In this document: in pieces, positions 8,444 through 16,777 of the stretch
Position numbering within the stretch: position 1 is the first letter of the stretch
Layout of the letters: each line of letters begins with the position of its first letter
From: Paenibacillus xerothermodurans
GTDB lineage: Bacteria > Bacillota > Bacilli > Paenibacillales > NBRC-103111
Reading direction: 5' to 3'
DNA length: 64,000 bases
NCBI RefSeq assembly: GCF_002220865.2
Contig: NZ_NHRJ02000011.1
Coordinates: forward strand, 1 to 64,000
The notes under the pieces: model-generated
Database searches by the model: none
What the model was told of the DNA's origin: nothing
Seen by the model: only the letters and a program-made list of their open reading frames with translations
Position numbers and translations under genes: made by a program

Positions 8444-9763
8444 ATGAGAAAAAAACAATTAACGTGGACAACGGCTCTACTGTCCTTGTGTGCAGTGGTC
8501 ATGTTGGCCGGCTGCGGGGATACGGGCACATCCCAAGCCACTGCGGCGCAGGTGCTGTCGGTGAAGGCGATCAAGCTCGGCGAAACGGCTGGATCCGGGC
8601 TCACTGGCAAGATCATTCCCGACCAGGAAGTGAAAATCGTATCGAAATCTGCTGGCAAGGTCGCTGCCGTTGAGGTCAACGAAGGCTCTGTGGTGAAAAA
8701 GGGAGATGTGCTGGTTCAACTGGAGACTGACGACTTGTCTCAACAGGTAAAGCAAGCGGAATCCGGCTTAACCGCTGCACAGGCGAAACTTGCCGACACC
8801 GAAGCCGGCGCAAGAAGTCAAGAGATCCAAGGGCTGGAAAGCGCCGTGAAAAGCGCTCAAGCTGCCAGCGAACAAGTGAAAGCTGCGGTGGGTACAGCCC
8901 AGTCGGCCTTTAATTTGGCGGAGAAAAATTACAATCGTCTCCGCAACATGTATGACAGCGATAATACAATCACAAAAGAAGATCTCGATAAAGGCACCTT
9001 CGAATTCCAAAAGGCGCAGTCCGCTTGCCAGCAAGCACTAGCGCAGCAGCAGGCCGCGGAAGCACAGGTTTCGGCCGCTCAGTCAAAGCTGGATTTGGCG
9101 CGCAGCGGAGCGACCGGCAATACGCTGGAAGCATTGCAGGCGGAGGTGGACCGGTTGGGCGCAGGCCTGGAGCTGGCTAACAGTGCGCTGAATAATGCGA
9201 CGATCGTTGCACCGATGGACGGCGTCATTGTTAAGCGGAGTATTCAGCCCGGCGAAATGGCTCAGCCTGGTGTGCTCTTACTTCATCTGGTCAAGATCGA
9301 CCAGGTGCAAGTGGAGCTGAGCGTGCCAGATGCGGTGATTGGAAGTATGAAAACCGGTACGGACGTCAACGTGAAGGTCAGCAATTTGCCGGAGAAAGAG
9401 TTCGCGGGCAAAGTCGACTTCGTCAGTCCTGTGTCCAACCCGAACAGCAGCACATTTCCGGTCAAGGTGAAAGTGGCTAATCCGGAGGGCCAACTGCTAG
9501 CGGGCATGACGGCGGAGGTGCATCTGCTGGATGCTCCGGGCAGCCGATTGGAAATTCCGAAACAGGCACTGGTAAATAAAGAGAATAAGTCCTTCATCTT
9601 CACGATTGAACAGGACGCGGCAAAAGCGGTGGAGATTGCTTTTGAGGAGAAGAATGAGGATTGGGTACATGTAGCGGAAAATACCGCGCTGAAACCAGGC
9701 CAGCTAGTGATTGTTAACCCTACCGACGCTTTAACGGACGGCAGTAAAGTGAAAGTGGAATAG
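8444..9763 (+). CDS. Lipoprotein efflux adaptor (RND/MFP-type periplasmic adaptor family)
   Basis: 439 residues with a lipoprotein signal: hydrophobic stretch then L-A-G-C at residues 22-25, so the protein should be lipid-anchored on the outer face of the membrane. It has a lipoyl half-motif (VAAVEVNEGSVVKKGDVL, about residues 77-95), a long alanine/glutamine-rich alpha-helical coiled coil (about 105-225), the second lipoyl half (ATIVAPMDGVIVKR, about 252-265) and beta-barrel and membrane-proximal domains. It begins 14 bp after the HlyD gene. It is unusual for one MFS operon to carry two adaptors; this one is of the class normally paired with MacB or RND pumps. Confidence 0.88.
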   Translation: MRKKQLTWTTALLSLCAVVMLAGCGDTGTSQATAAQVLSVKAIKLGETAGSGLTGKIIPDQEVKIVSKSAGKVAAVEVNEGSVVKKGDVLVQLETDDLSQQVKQAESGLTAAQAKLADTEAGARSQEIQGLESAVKSAQAASEQVKAAVGTAQSAFNLAEKNYNRLRNMYDSDNTITKEDLDKGTFEFQKAQSACQQALAQQQAAEAQVSAAQSKLDLARSGATGNTLEALQAEVDRLGAGLELANSALNNATIVAPMDGVIVKRSIQPGEMAQPGVLLLHLVKIDQVQVELSVPDAVIGSMKTGTDVNVKVSNLPEKEFAGKVDFVSPVSNPNSSTFPVKVKVANPEGQLLAGMTAEVHLLDAPGSRLEIPKQALVNKENKSFIFTIEQDAAKAVEIAFEEKNEDWVHVAENTALKPGQLVIVNPTDALTDGSKVKVE

Positions 9764-9775
9764 GGGGCGGCTGCG

Positions 9776-11680
9776 GTGACAGTGGATTCACAAAATAAAA
9801 AAGGTGGCGGGTCGGCGCGCACGTCTGGCGCGGACTCGACGAGCGGGTTAGCGCCCGCTGGATCAGCCACCGGAAGCGAGGGCGCCACCGCCGGCGCAAC
9901 GCCTACAGGCGGGTCGTCGCCCACGTCTGGCGCGGACTCGACGCGCGGGTTAGCGCCCGCTGGGTCAGCCACCGGAAGCGGCGGGGCCGCCGCCGGCGGA
10001 ACGCCCACAGGCGGGTCGGCGCCCGCTGGGGCATCGGCCTCTGCCGGTACCGAGGCCTCGAACAGCGACGGCGGATTTTGGCTGCCGCTGGTTGCCATCA
10101 TCCTAGGCACGTTTGTCTCAGTGCTAAGCAGCAGTCTCGTGAATGTAGCGCTGCCTAAACTCTCGACCGTCTTCGGCGTACCCACAACGACTATTCAATG
10201 GGTCGTCACCGGATTCATGCTCGCTTCAGCGGTCGTAATACCGGCCAGCGGATTTCTTTCCGCACGTTTTGGGACCAAGCAGGTGTTGGTGCTGTCCGTT
10301 ATCGGATTCACCATCGGCTCGCTGCTGTGCGGTTTGGCATGGAACGATTCCAGCTTGATCGCATTTCGGATTTTTCAAGGCTTAACCGGAGGTTTCATCA
10401 TGCCTGTAGGCATGACTGTTATATATACAATCGTTCCGCGACACCAGATAGGCTTAGCTATGGGTATCTGGGGCGTAGCCGCAATGGTTGCGCCCACCCT
10501 AGGGCCGACGCTTGGTGGTTATCTTATCCAGTACTACAGCTGGCGAACCCTGTTTCTTTTGAACGTGCCAATCGGTATTATAGCGGCTTTGGCATGCATA
10601 ACGCTGTTGAAGGAGAGTGCCAAGCACAAAGGATTGCAGTTCGATGTAGCCGGCGCTGTTTTTTCGGTGACCTTTTTCGGTACACTGCTGTTGGCTTTGA
10701 GTAATGGGCAAACCGAAGGCTGGTCATCGTTGTACATTGTTACATTGTTCTTTGTATCGGCAGTGAGTTTGGCGCTCCTGCTTTGGACTGAGCTGACGAC
10801 CACCAAGCCTCCCTTGCTAAATCTGTTTGTATTCAAAGATATCAAATTCTCAGCGAGTGTTCTTATTTCAGGACTGGTTATGATGTCCATGATGGGCGGA
10901 ACGTTCCTGATGCCGATTTATTTGCAGAACGTACAGTCGATGTCTGCTTTGGACGCGGGTATATTACTGCTGCCCCAGTCCGTGGCGATGGCGTTGATGA
11001 TGCCGATTAGCGGAAAATTGGTGGCGAAAACGGGGATCGTTCCATTGGCCATCGTCGGCCTTGCTGTGCTCGGCGTCACGACGTACGAGCTGCATGCTTT
11101 GACTGCGGACACCCCTCACCTATGGATTAACGCCGTGCTCACGATAAGAGGGGTCGGTATCGGTCTGTGTATGATGCCGATCTCTACAGTAGGCATGGCC
11201 GATATTGCAAAAGAGCAGATTAAGGATGCGTCACCGCTTTCCAACGTGTTCCGCCAAGTTATGGCTTCGATGGGAATCGCCGTGTTGACTACCATTATGA
11301 GTAGTCGGCACTCCCTGCACGCCGTCCGTATTTCAGAGAATGTGCCTGCAGGCTCGGAGAGCGCGAATCAGCTCATGGCTGCATTGTCCGGGGCGTTGTA
11401 TCAAGGCGGCATAGATGCAGCCACTGCGAGCGGTACGGCAGCAGCGTTTGTTGGCGGGCTAATACAAAAGGAAGCCATGGTTCGCTCCATCGCGGATACG
11501 TTTTATGTTTCCGCCATTCCTGCTTTCCTGTGCATCCCTCTAATCTTCTTATTAAGAGAGAAAAAAAAGGACGCCAACCAGCCGGCACAACAGCCGACGG
11601 CGTCGAGCACGCGACCGCCCACGCCACCGTCCACGCCACCCGCACAGGATATGCACACTGCCAAGCCTGTGGAAGCATAA
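9776..11680 (+). CDS. DHA2-type (EmrB/QacA) 14-TM MFS drug transporter with repetitive N-terminal extension
   Basis: A proton-driven multidrug exporter of 634 residues starting at GTG (GGGGGCGG upstream). The core from about residue 98 resembles EmrB/YhcA: 14 predicted membrane helices, motif A-like GFLSARFGTKQVLVLS after TM2, and motif C region near G-L-T-L-G-P. In front is a roughly 95-residue Gly/Ser/Ala/Thr/Pro-rich segment containing a 34-residue tandem repeat, absent from ordinary homologues. The C-terminus has a Pro/Thr/Ala-rich tail. Substrate is unknown. It is last gene of the operon. Confidence 0.92.
   Translation: MTVDSQNKKGGGSARTSGADSTSGLAPAGSATGSEGATAGATPTGGSSPTSGADSTRGLAPAGSATGSGGAAAGGTPTGGSAPAGASASAGTEASNSDGGFWLPLVAIILGTFVSVLSSSLVNVALPKLSTVFGVPTTTIQWVVTGFMLASAVVIPASGFLSARFGTKQVLVLSVIGFTIGSLLCGLAWNDSSLIAFRIFQGLTGGFIMPVGMTVIYTIVPRHQIGLAMGIWGVAAMVAPTLGPTLGGYLIQYYSWRTLFLLNVPIGIIAALACITLLKESAKHKGLQFDVAGAVFSVTFFGTLLLALSNGQTEGWSSLYIVTLFFVSAVSLALLLWTELTTTKPPLLNLFVFKDIKFSASVLISGLVMMSMMGGTFLMPIYLQNVQSMSALDAGILLLPQSVAMALMMPISGKLVAKTGIVPLAIVGLAVLGVTTYELHALTADTPHLWINAVLTIRGVGIGLCMMPISTVGMADIAKEQIKDASPLSNVFRQVMASMGIAVLTTIMSSRHSLHAVRISENVPAGSESANQLMAALSGALYQGGIDAATASGTAAAFVGGLIQKEAMVRSIADTFYVSAIPAFLCIPLIFLLREKKKDANQPAQQPTASSTRPPTPPSTPPAQDMHTAKPVEA
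9821..10024 (+). repeat. 102-bp tandem duplication in the MFS gene 5' end
   Basis: ACGTCTGGCGCGGACTCGAC recurs at 9821 and 9923, exactly 102 bp (34 codons) apart, and the second copy leads into a partial third (GCGGGTCGGCGCCCGCTGGG). The frame is kept, so it encodes a repeated low-complexity cytoplasmic N-terminal segment. Confidence 0.85.
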
Positions 11681-11866
11681 CTACGGGAACTGAAAGCTGC
11701 GCGCTCAAACAACTTGCTTGATGATTAACACACGGGTGACAGCGAGAGCGGCCGCCGCATCACGTTCGCTAGACTTGCAACGGTGCTGCCGGGCGAGCGT
11801 GCGCTAGCACAGCGGTGGCGCTTTTGTACGCTGGTTGGTCATGGCACAATATTTGCACGGGTCGAC

Positions 11867-12331
11867 ATGAGGCGGGGAACAACGCAGAGAAAGTGGGGAT
11901 CGGAAATCGAGCAGCCTGAGCTTGAATCAAAGCAGCTGTTTCGCAGTGTTTTGCGCAAAATGAGTACTTACTGCAGATACACGGACAAGCGTTTTTCCGC
12001 ATCGCAGGTGTGCGCGCGTGAAGTGCTTCATGCACAAGGATCCATCAAAATCACGGATTTGGCAGATACCTTGTCCTTATCTATGAGCGCCGTGACTTTG
12101 CTCAGTGACAAGCTCATTGCACAGGATTGCGTTACGCGACAGCGCTCAGCAGAAGACCGCCGGGTGGTTTGTTTAGCCATCACTGAGCGCGGACAGAGCA
12201 CGCTGCGTGACATCACGGAGCGCGAGAACAAGATCGTCGGCGAATGGTTGGCCGGGCTTCCCGACAGCGATCTCCGGCAGTTCAATCGCATTTTTCAACA
12301 CATATTGGCAAACGCAAAAACTGTAGAATAA
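11867..12331 (+). CDS. MarR-family transcriptional regulator
   Basis: 154 residues from the ATG at 11867. An upstream in-frame start at 11783 would add 28 residues without family support. The winged helix is visible: ITDLADTLSLSMSAVTLLSD (recognition region, residues 60-80) followed by the S-A-E-D-R-R wing signature. It is separate from the efflux operon by about 186 bp and closed by a terminator. It may control the upstream efflux genes or the downstream sps operon; neither is shown by sequence. Confidence 0.82.
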   Translation: MRRGTTQRKWGSEIEQPELESKQLFRSVLRKMSTYCRYTDKRFSASQVCAREVLHAQGSIKITDLADTLSLSMSAVTLLSDKLIAQDCVTRQRSAEDRRVVCLAITERGQSTLRDITERENKIVGEWLAGLPDSDLRQFNRIFQHILANAKTVE

Positions 12332-12348
12332 AGTCCAGCTCTCACTAT

Positions 12349-12380
12349 ACACGATACCTTCACGGGTATCGTGTTTTTTT
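12349..12380 (+). terminator. Intrinsic terminator after the second marR gene
   Basis: A perfect 10-bp stem ACACGATACC / GGTATCGTGT with a 6-nt loop, followed by seven T. It ends 18 bp into the gap after the stop codon. Confidence 0.9.
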
Positions 12381-12523
12381 ATGCGCCGGGCGCAGCATAC
12401 GCCTTCGGGCAGCTGCCAAATTTTATGTGTAGGGAGTTTCGTCCACTAGCGTCAGTCCACCGTTGCATATGATGGCAGCATGGTATTTGCTCAGCACCGA
12501 ATTTCAGGGGAAGGGGCAATCGG

Positions 12524-13246
12524 ATGAAAGGCGTTATATTGGCTGGCGGTACAGGGACGCGACTTCGTCCTTTGACGAACATGCTTAACAAACATCTACT
12601 GCCAGTGGGGCGGTACCCGATGATCCATTATGCGATAAACAAAGTTGCCGAGGCTGACATCAACGAAGTAATGCTTGTGACGGGTAGGCACTCGGCGGGC
12701 TTATACATGGAATACATCGGGAGCGGCCGGCAATGGGGGCTAGACGTTAGTTATAAAATTCAAGAGGAAGCGGGCGGAATTGCTCAGGCGCTTGGACTGG
12801 CAGAGGACTTCGTCCGTCCGGATGAAAAACTGCTGGTGATACTTGGAGACAATTTGTTCGAGGACTCTCTGAGAGAGGAAGCGCATGCCTTCGCACGAGA
12901 AGGAAGCGGAGCTCATGTGTTTTTAAAACGGGCGGAGAATGTCGGACGTTATGGAGTGCCAATGCTGGAAAGGGAAAGGATTGTGCGGATCATAGAGAAA
13001 CCGATAACACCGCCTTCCAGTTACGCTGTCACTGGCATCTACATGTACGACAACAGTGTTTTTGAAATTATTCGAAGGCTGCAACCGTCCGCACGAGGGG
13101 AGCTCGAGATCACGGATGTCAACAACGAATATGCCCGGTGGGGGCTTTTAACTTACAGCGTTCTGCACGGCTGGTGGATAGATGCCGGGACGCACCAGGC
13201 GTTGCGGGAAGCTGGCGCCAGGCTTTGGGAGCGTGAAGAGGAATGA
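12524..13246 (+). CDS. rfbA: Glucose-1-phosphate thymidylyltransferase (SpsI/RmlA type)
   Basis: Makes dTDP-glucose from glucose 1-phosphate and dTTP, first step of dTDP-L-rhamnose synthesis. It is 240 residues, the short SpsI form that lacks the C-terminal extension of the roughly 290-residue RmlA. The nucleotidyltransferase signature G-G-T-G-T-R-L-R-P-L-T is at residues 8-18; LGDNLF (about 107-112) supplies the metal-binding Asp and EKP (about 160) is the sugar-phosphate site. The start ATG follows GGGGAAGGGG. It overlaps rfbB by 4 bp. Order rfbA-rfbB-rfbD-epimerase equals Bacillus spsI-J-K-L, the spore-coat polysaccharide operon. Confidence 0.94.
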   Translation: MKGVILAGGTGTRLRPLTNMLNKHLLPVGRYPMIHYAINKVAEADINEVMLVTGRHSAGLYMEYIGSGRQWGLDVSYKIQEEAGGIAQALGLAEDFVRPDEKLLVILGDNLFEDSLREEAHAFAREGSGAHVFLKRAENVGRYGVPMLERERIVRIIEKPITPPSSYAVTGIYMYDNSVFEIIRRLQPSARGELEITDVNNEYARWGLLTYSVLHGWWIDAGTHQALREAGARLWEREEE

Positions 13247-14451
13247 GCGGCAGGACGTTGCTTGTGACCGGAGGGATGGGTTTCATCGGCAGTAATTTTG
13301 TCCGTTATTGGCTGGAAAGGCGTCCGCAGGACCGGGTGATCAATCTTGACGCTTTGACATATGCAGGCAACACAGACAATGCTGCCGGCTTACCAGACAG
13401 CGCTAATTACCATTTTGTTCGCGGGGATATTACGGATCAACAGCAGCTGAAGCAATTGTTTACACAAGAGTTGATCCATACCGTCGTGAACTTCGCCGCA
13501 GAATCGCACGTAGACCGCAGCATTGGGGACCCGGGCATTTTTGTCCGTACGAACGTATTGGGTACGCAATGTTTGCTCGATCAGGCGCGGGTTCACGGGG
13601 TAATGCGGTTCGTCCATATTTCGACCGACGAAGTATACGGGACATTGGGACAGGAAGGCAAGTTTACCGAATCGACCCCGCTCGCACCGAACAGTCCATA
13701 CTCGGCGAGCAAAGCGGGCTCCGATCTAGTGGCGCGCGCCTACTATGAAACGTTTGGCTTGCCTGTCATCATTACACGCTGCTCAAACAACTACGGGCCT
13801 TACCAATATCCCGAGAAGTTGATTCCGGCCGTCATCACACGCGCTCTGCAGGATGAGCCGGTGCCGGTGTACGGCAACGGATTGAATGTGCGTGACTGGC
13901 TGCATGTGGAGGACCACTGCTCGGCGATAGAAGCCGTAATAGAGAGAGGGGTACCGGGCGAGGTCTACAATATAGGAGGCGGCAACGAACAGACGAATCT
14001 ACAGATGGTTCGGCGAATCTTGGCAGAGCTCGGTAAGCCCGAAACCGTGATACAATTTGTCGCTGATCGGCCGGGGCATGATCTGCGGTACGCGATCGAC
14101 GCAAGGAAAATAGAGCGGGAGCTTGGATGGCAACCGAGCTATCAGCTCGCTGAGGGCATCCGGCGTACTGTGGAGTGGTACGTCAGCCATCGAGCGTGGT
14201 GGAACAAATCGCTGGTTACTCAGCCGCAGCTTGGGAGGCCTGCTACGGGGACCGCGTCTGGAGCGCCAAATATGCCGCACAACACTTCCGCGGTTGTTGA
14301 TGTCCAACATGCGCCGGCAACGGGGCAGCGGCAGCAGCCTGGCAGCGCGCACACCGCTTCGGCGCCGGCCATGGCCACCGCGGATGATATACTCACTCGT
14401 CCAGCCGTGTCAAACAGACCGATCATGATGAACGGAGGCGATACCCCATGA
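13243..14451 (+). CDS. rfbB: dTDP-glucose 4,6-dehydratase (SpsJ/RmlB) with C-terminal low-complexity extension
   Basis: Converts dTDP-glucose to dTDP-4-keto-6-deoxyglucose using NAD. The extended-SDR fold is clear: Rossmann motif GGMGFIGSNF at residues 10-19, S-T-D-E-V-Y-G with the catalytic Asp-Glu near residue 128, and the Y-S-A-S-K catalytic tyrosine/lysine near 153. The enzyme core ends around residue 315, the usual family length. About 85 extra residues rich in Ala, Thr, Pro, Gly and Gln follow and are not part of the fold. It is coupled to both neighbours by 4-bp overlaps. Confidence 0.94.
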   Translation: MSGRTLLVTGGMGFIGSNFVRYWLERRPQDRVINLDALTYAGNTDNAAGLPDSANYHFVRGDITDQQQLKQLFTQELIHTVVNFAAESHVDRSIGDPGIFVRTNVLGTQCLLDQARVHGVMRFVHISTDEVYGTLGQEGKFTESTPLAPNSPYSASKAGSDLVARAYYETFGLPVIITRCSNNYGPYQYPEKLIPAVITRALQDEPVPVYGNGLNVRDWLHVEDHCSAIEAVIERGVPGEVYNIGGGNEQTNLQMVRRILAELGKPETVIQFVADRPGHDLRYAIDARKIERELGWQPSYQLAEGIRRTVEWYVSHRAWWNKSLVTQPQLGRPATGTASGAPNMPHNTSAVVDVQHAPATGQRQQPGSAHTASAPAMATADDILTRPAVSNRPIMMNGGDTP

Positions 14452-15296
14452 AGATTCTGATCACGGGCGCGGGTGGCCAACTGGGTCGGGAGTTAGTCCG
14501 TGCGTTAGCGCCGGAACATCAGCTGATTGTGAAGACACGTGCGGAGTTGGATGTCGTGGATGAAGAGGAAGTCATGCGCGCGGTACGTGAGAGCAGTCCT
14601 GATGTGATCGTGCACGCGGCGGCCTTCACCCAGGTGGACCTGGCCGAACAGCACATCGAGCAAGCCTTTGCGGTCAATGCGTTCGGCACGCGCAATGTGG
14701 CTCTTGCGGCCAAAAATGCGCGCGCATTAATGGTGTATGTGAGCACAGATTACGTATTCGACGGAACCAAGGGGTGCGCTTATGTCGAACGAGACCGCAC
14801 CAATCCCGTCAACATTTACGGACAATCCAAGCTGCTTGGGGAGAAGTTTGTGCAAATGATCTGCGAACGCTTTTACATTGCCCGCACTTCTTGGCTGTAT
14901 GGAGCCTCCGGCAGTAATTTCGTTACCAAGGTACTTGCGCTGGCAAAACAGAGAAGTGAGCTTCAGATGGTGAATGACCAATTTGGTTCACCGACGTATG
15001 CAAGCGAGCTGGCAGGCTTTATCCGGGAGGCTTTGGGCAGAAATCAGTATGGGGTTTTTCATGTGTCGAACCGTGGCTGCTGCTCGCGCTATGAATTCGC
15101 CCAGGAGATATTGAACATTGCAGGGCTCAACACGGTTAAATTGGTTCCGGTTGGTGCGGATGGTTTCCCGTTGCCGGCAGTGAGACCCGTGAGATCCGAT
15201 TTAGACGACGAAGCGATTCGCAATAACGGATTCACCCGGTTAAACACATGGCAGGAGTCACTTCGCAGTTTTTTGTTGGAAGATTTGCGTTACTAG
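14448..15296 (+). CDS. rfbD: dTDP-4-dehydrorhamnose reductase (SpsK/RmlD)
   Basis: Reduces dTDP-4-keto-L-rhamnose to dTDP-L-rhamnose, the last step of the pathway. 282 residues, normal length. GAGGQLGREL at residues 7-16 is the nucleotide-binding loop, V-S-T-D-Y-V-F-D-G near residue 100 and N-I-Y-G-Q-S-K near 124 carry the SDR catalytic Tyr and Lys. The ATG overlaps the rfbB stop codon. Confidence 0.94.
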   Translation: MKILITGAGGQLGRELVRALAPEHQLIVKTRAELDVVDEEEVMRAVRESSPDVIVHAAAFTQVDLAEQHIEQAFAVNAFGTRNVALAAKNARALMVYVSTDYVFDGTKGCAYVERDRTNPVNIYGQSKLLGEKFVQMICERFYIARTSWLYGASGSNFVTKVLALAKQRSELQMVNDQFGSPTYASELAGFIREALGRNQYGVFHVSNRGCCSRYEFAQEILNIAGLNTVKLVPVGADGFPLPAVRPVRSDLDDEAIRNNGFTRLNTWQESLRSFLLEDLRY

Positions 15297-15330
15297 TGTC
15301 AGCAACATCAACGCAGGGAGGATTTGGCCA

Positions 15331-15792
15331 ATGGGAAGCATTGTTGGAGTGATGAAGAAACAGCTCGTAAAACATTGCGATGATCGCGGCTTCTTTATGG
15401 AGCTGCTGCGCGACGACGATGAGATGTATGGCAGCTTCGGTCAGGCATCACTGTCTATGTCATTCCCGGGTGTGATCAAGGCATTTCATTATCATCGGCT
15501 GCAGGATGACATTTGGTTTTTTCCAAGCGGGCACGCTCAGGTGGTGCTGCATGATATGCGGCCTGATTCCGAGTCATACCGTCAGACGCAAGTCAACTAC
15601 ATGGGCGAGGATAGTCCGTATTTGTTGTTTATCCCAAGAGGAGTAGCGCATGGTTACAGGGTGCTCGGCTCGCGCGCCGCGACCATCGTCTATTTCACCA
15701 ACATGGCATACAATCCCGCCCAGCCTGATGAGTACCGGCTGGCATATGACGATCCGGATATCGGCTTCGATTGGTCGACCAAATTCCGCTGA
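15331..15792 (+). CDS. spsL: dTDP-4-dehydrorhamnose 3,5-epimerase-like cupin (SpsL type)
   Basis: 153 residues, a short RmlC-like cupin as in Bacillus SpsL rather than the roughly 180-residue classical RmlC. The epimerase pattern is visible: R-G-F-F near residue 20, V-I-K-A-F-H-Y-H (catalytic His region, about 49-56), and I-P-R-G-V-A-H-G-Y near 101-109. It would epimerise C3 and C5 of the 4-keto sugar. Start ATG follows GGGAGGA. It completes the four-gene rhamnose operon, 34 bp after rfbD. Confidence 0.88.
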   Translation: MGSIVGVMKKQLVKHCDDRGFFMELLRDDDEMYGSFGQASLSMSFPGVIKAFHYHRLQDDIWFFPSGHAQVVLHDMRPDSESYRQTQVNYMGEDSPYLLFIPRGVAHGYRVLGSRAATIVYFTNMAYNPAQPDEYRLAYDDPDIGFDWSTKFR

Positions 15793-15959
15793 AGGCGCAG
15801 GTGGCACACGCCTGCTACGCCGTGCACCTGGCGGGGCGTCAACTTGCGGTTACTGTAGTTGCGAAGGCAGGGGAGAGTCGCGGCAGGTTAAGCCTTGGGC
15901 GTCGTTATGCCCTTTTCTCAGCCTTGTACGCGGCTGCCCTTGCCCTTGTGACGTTTGTA

Positions 15960-15968
15960 CATACAATA
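15960..15968 (+). promoter_or_regulatory. Possible sigma-E/sigma-K -10 element before the glycosyltransferase pair
   Basis: CATACAATA fits both the sigma-E (CATACAHT) and sigma-K (CATANNNTA) -10 consensus, 36 bp before the ATG at 16004. I do not find a convincing -35, so this is a weak call. The 15793-16003 gap holds nothing else recognisable. Confidence 0.25.
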
Positions 15969-16003
15969 AAGCAACCATACAGTGATGGGAGTTGATGTAA
16001 GGA

Positions 16004-16777
16004 ATGCATCCAACGCGTAAACGCGGACGGGCGGGCAAGAGCGCGAGGATTTGCTCCAAAGTGTCCGTGATCATCCCCGTCATGAATGAAAGCAGCACAC
16101 TGCCCGCTGTACTAAATGAAGCAAAAAAGTTACAGAGTGATATTGAACTCATCACCATTGTGAATGGTTCAACAGATGGTTCTGCAGCTATCGCGCAGTC
16201 AGGCGGAGCACACGTTGTATCATTCGATGAACCGCTCGGGCACGACGTCGGCAGGAGCGTGGGCGCCCGTGAGGCGCACGGAGACATTTTGTTGTTTATC
16301 GATGGGGATATCATCATACCGGCGGCACAATTGCAGCCATATATTCAAGCTGTAGAAGCTGGCGTTGATATTGCTTTGAACAAATATAACGGACCGGTTC
16401 GTAAGCACAACGTGCACCCGGTCGTGATGGCTAAGCATGCGTTGAATACGGTACTTGGCCGTTCCGACTTGAAGGGGGCGTCGATGACGACTGTGCCGCA
16501 CGCTATAAGCCGTCGGGCACTGACGGAGATAGGAGCGGAAAGCTTAGCCGTTCCACCGAAGGCGCATGCGATGGCCGTGCAGCGGGGGCTGCGCGTCGAG
16601 GCTGTACATCTGGTCCCCGTCGGGTTAATGAATCCCCTGCGGCGCAGGGGGAAGGATGATCCGCTGCGGGATGTAATATTGGGCGATCATTTGGAGGCCT
16701 TACACTGGTTTATTCAGGCTACCGACAAACGCGGAATGCGCACTGATTTAGCCAGAAACCGCAGCATGGTGAGGTGA
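16004..16777 (+). CDS. Family 2 (GT-A) glycosyltransferase
   Basis: 257 residues with a compact GT-A domain: V-S-V-I-I-P-V-M-N-E at about residues 23-32, the V-N-G-S-T-D-G-S nucleotide-binding segment near 55, and the D-G-D metal site (FIDGDIIIP) near 100. No membrane segment is visible, so it should act in the cytosol. It is paralogous to the next gene, sharing G-H-D-V-G-R, D-G-D-x-x-x-P and A-L-x-R-S-D-L motifs. Its place behind the rhamnose genes suggests it transfers a sugar in spore-surface polysaccharide or glycoprotein; donor and acceptor are unknown. Confidence 0.88.
   Translation: MHPTRKRGRAGKSARICSKVSVIIPVMNESSTLPAVLNEAKKLQSDIELITIVNGSTDGSAAIAQSGGAHVVSFDEPLGHDVGRSVGAREAHGDILLFIDGDIIIPAAQLQPYIQAVEAGVDIALNKYNGPVRKHNVHPVVMAKHALNTVLGRSDLKGASMTTVPHAISRRALTEIGAESLAVPPKAHAMAVQRGLRVEAVHLVPVGLMNPLRRRGKDDPLRDVILGDHLEALHWFIQATDKRGMRTDLARNRSMVR

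Noticed and set aside
15771-15995. Possible small membrane protein after spsL
   Set aside because: TTG start inside spsL, no ribosome site, and only a hydrophobic stretch by chance; it overlaps the possible GT promoter.
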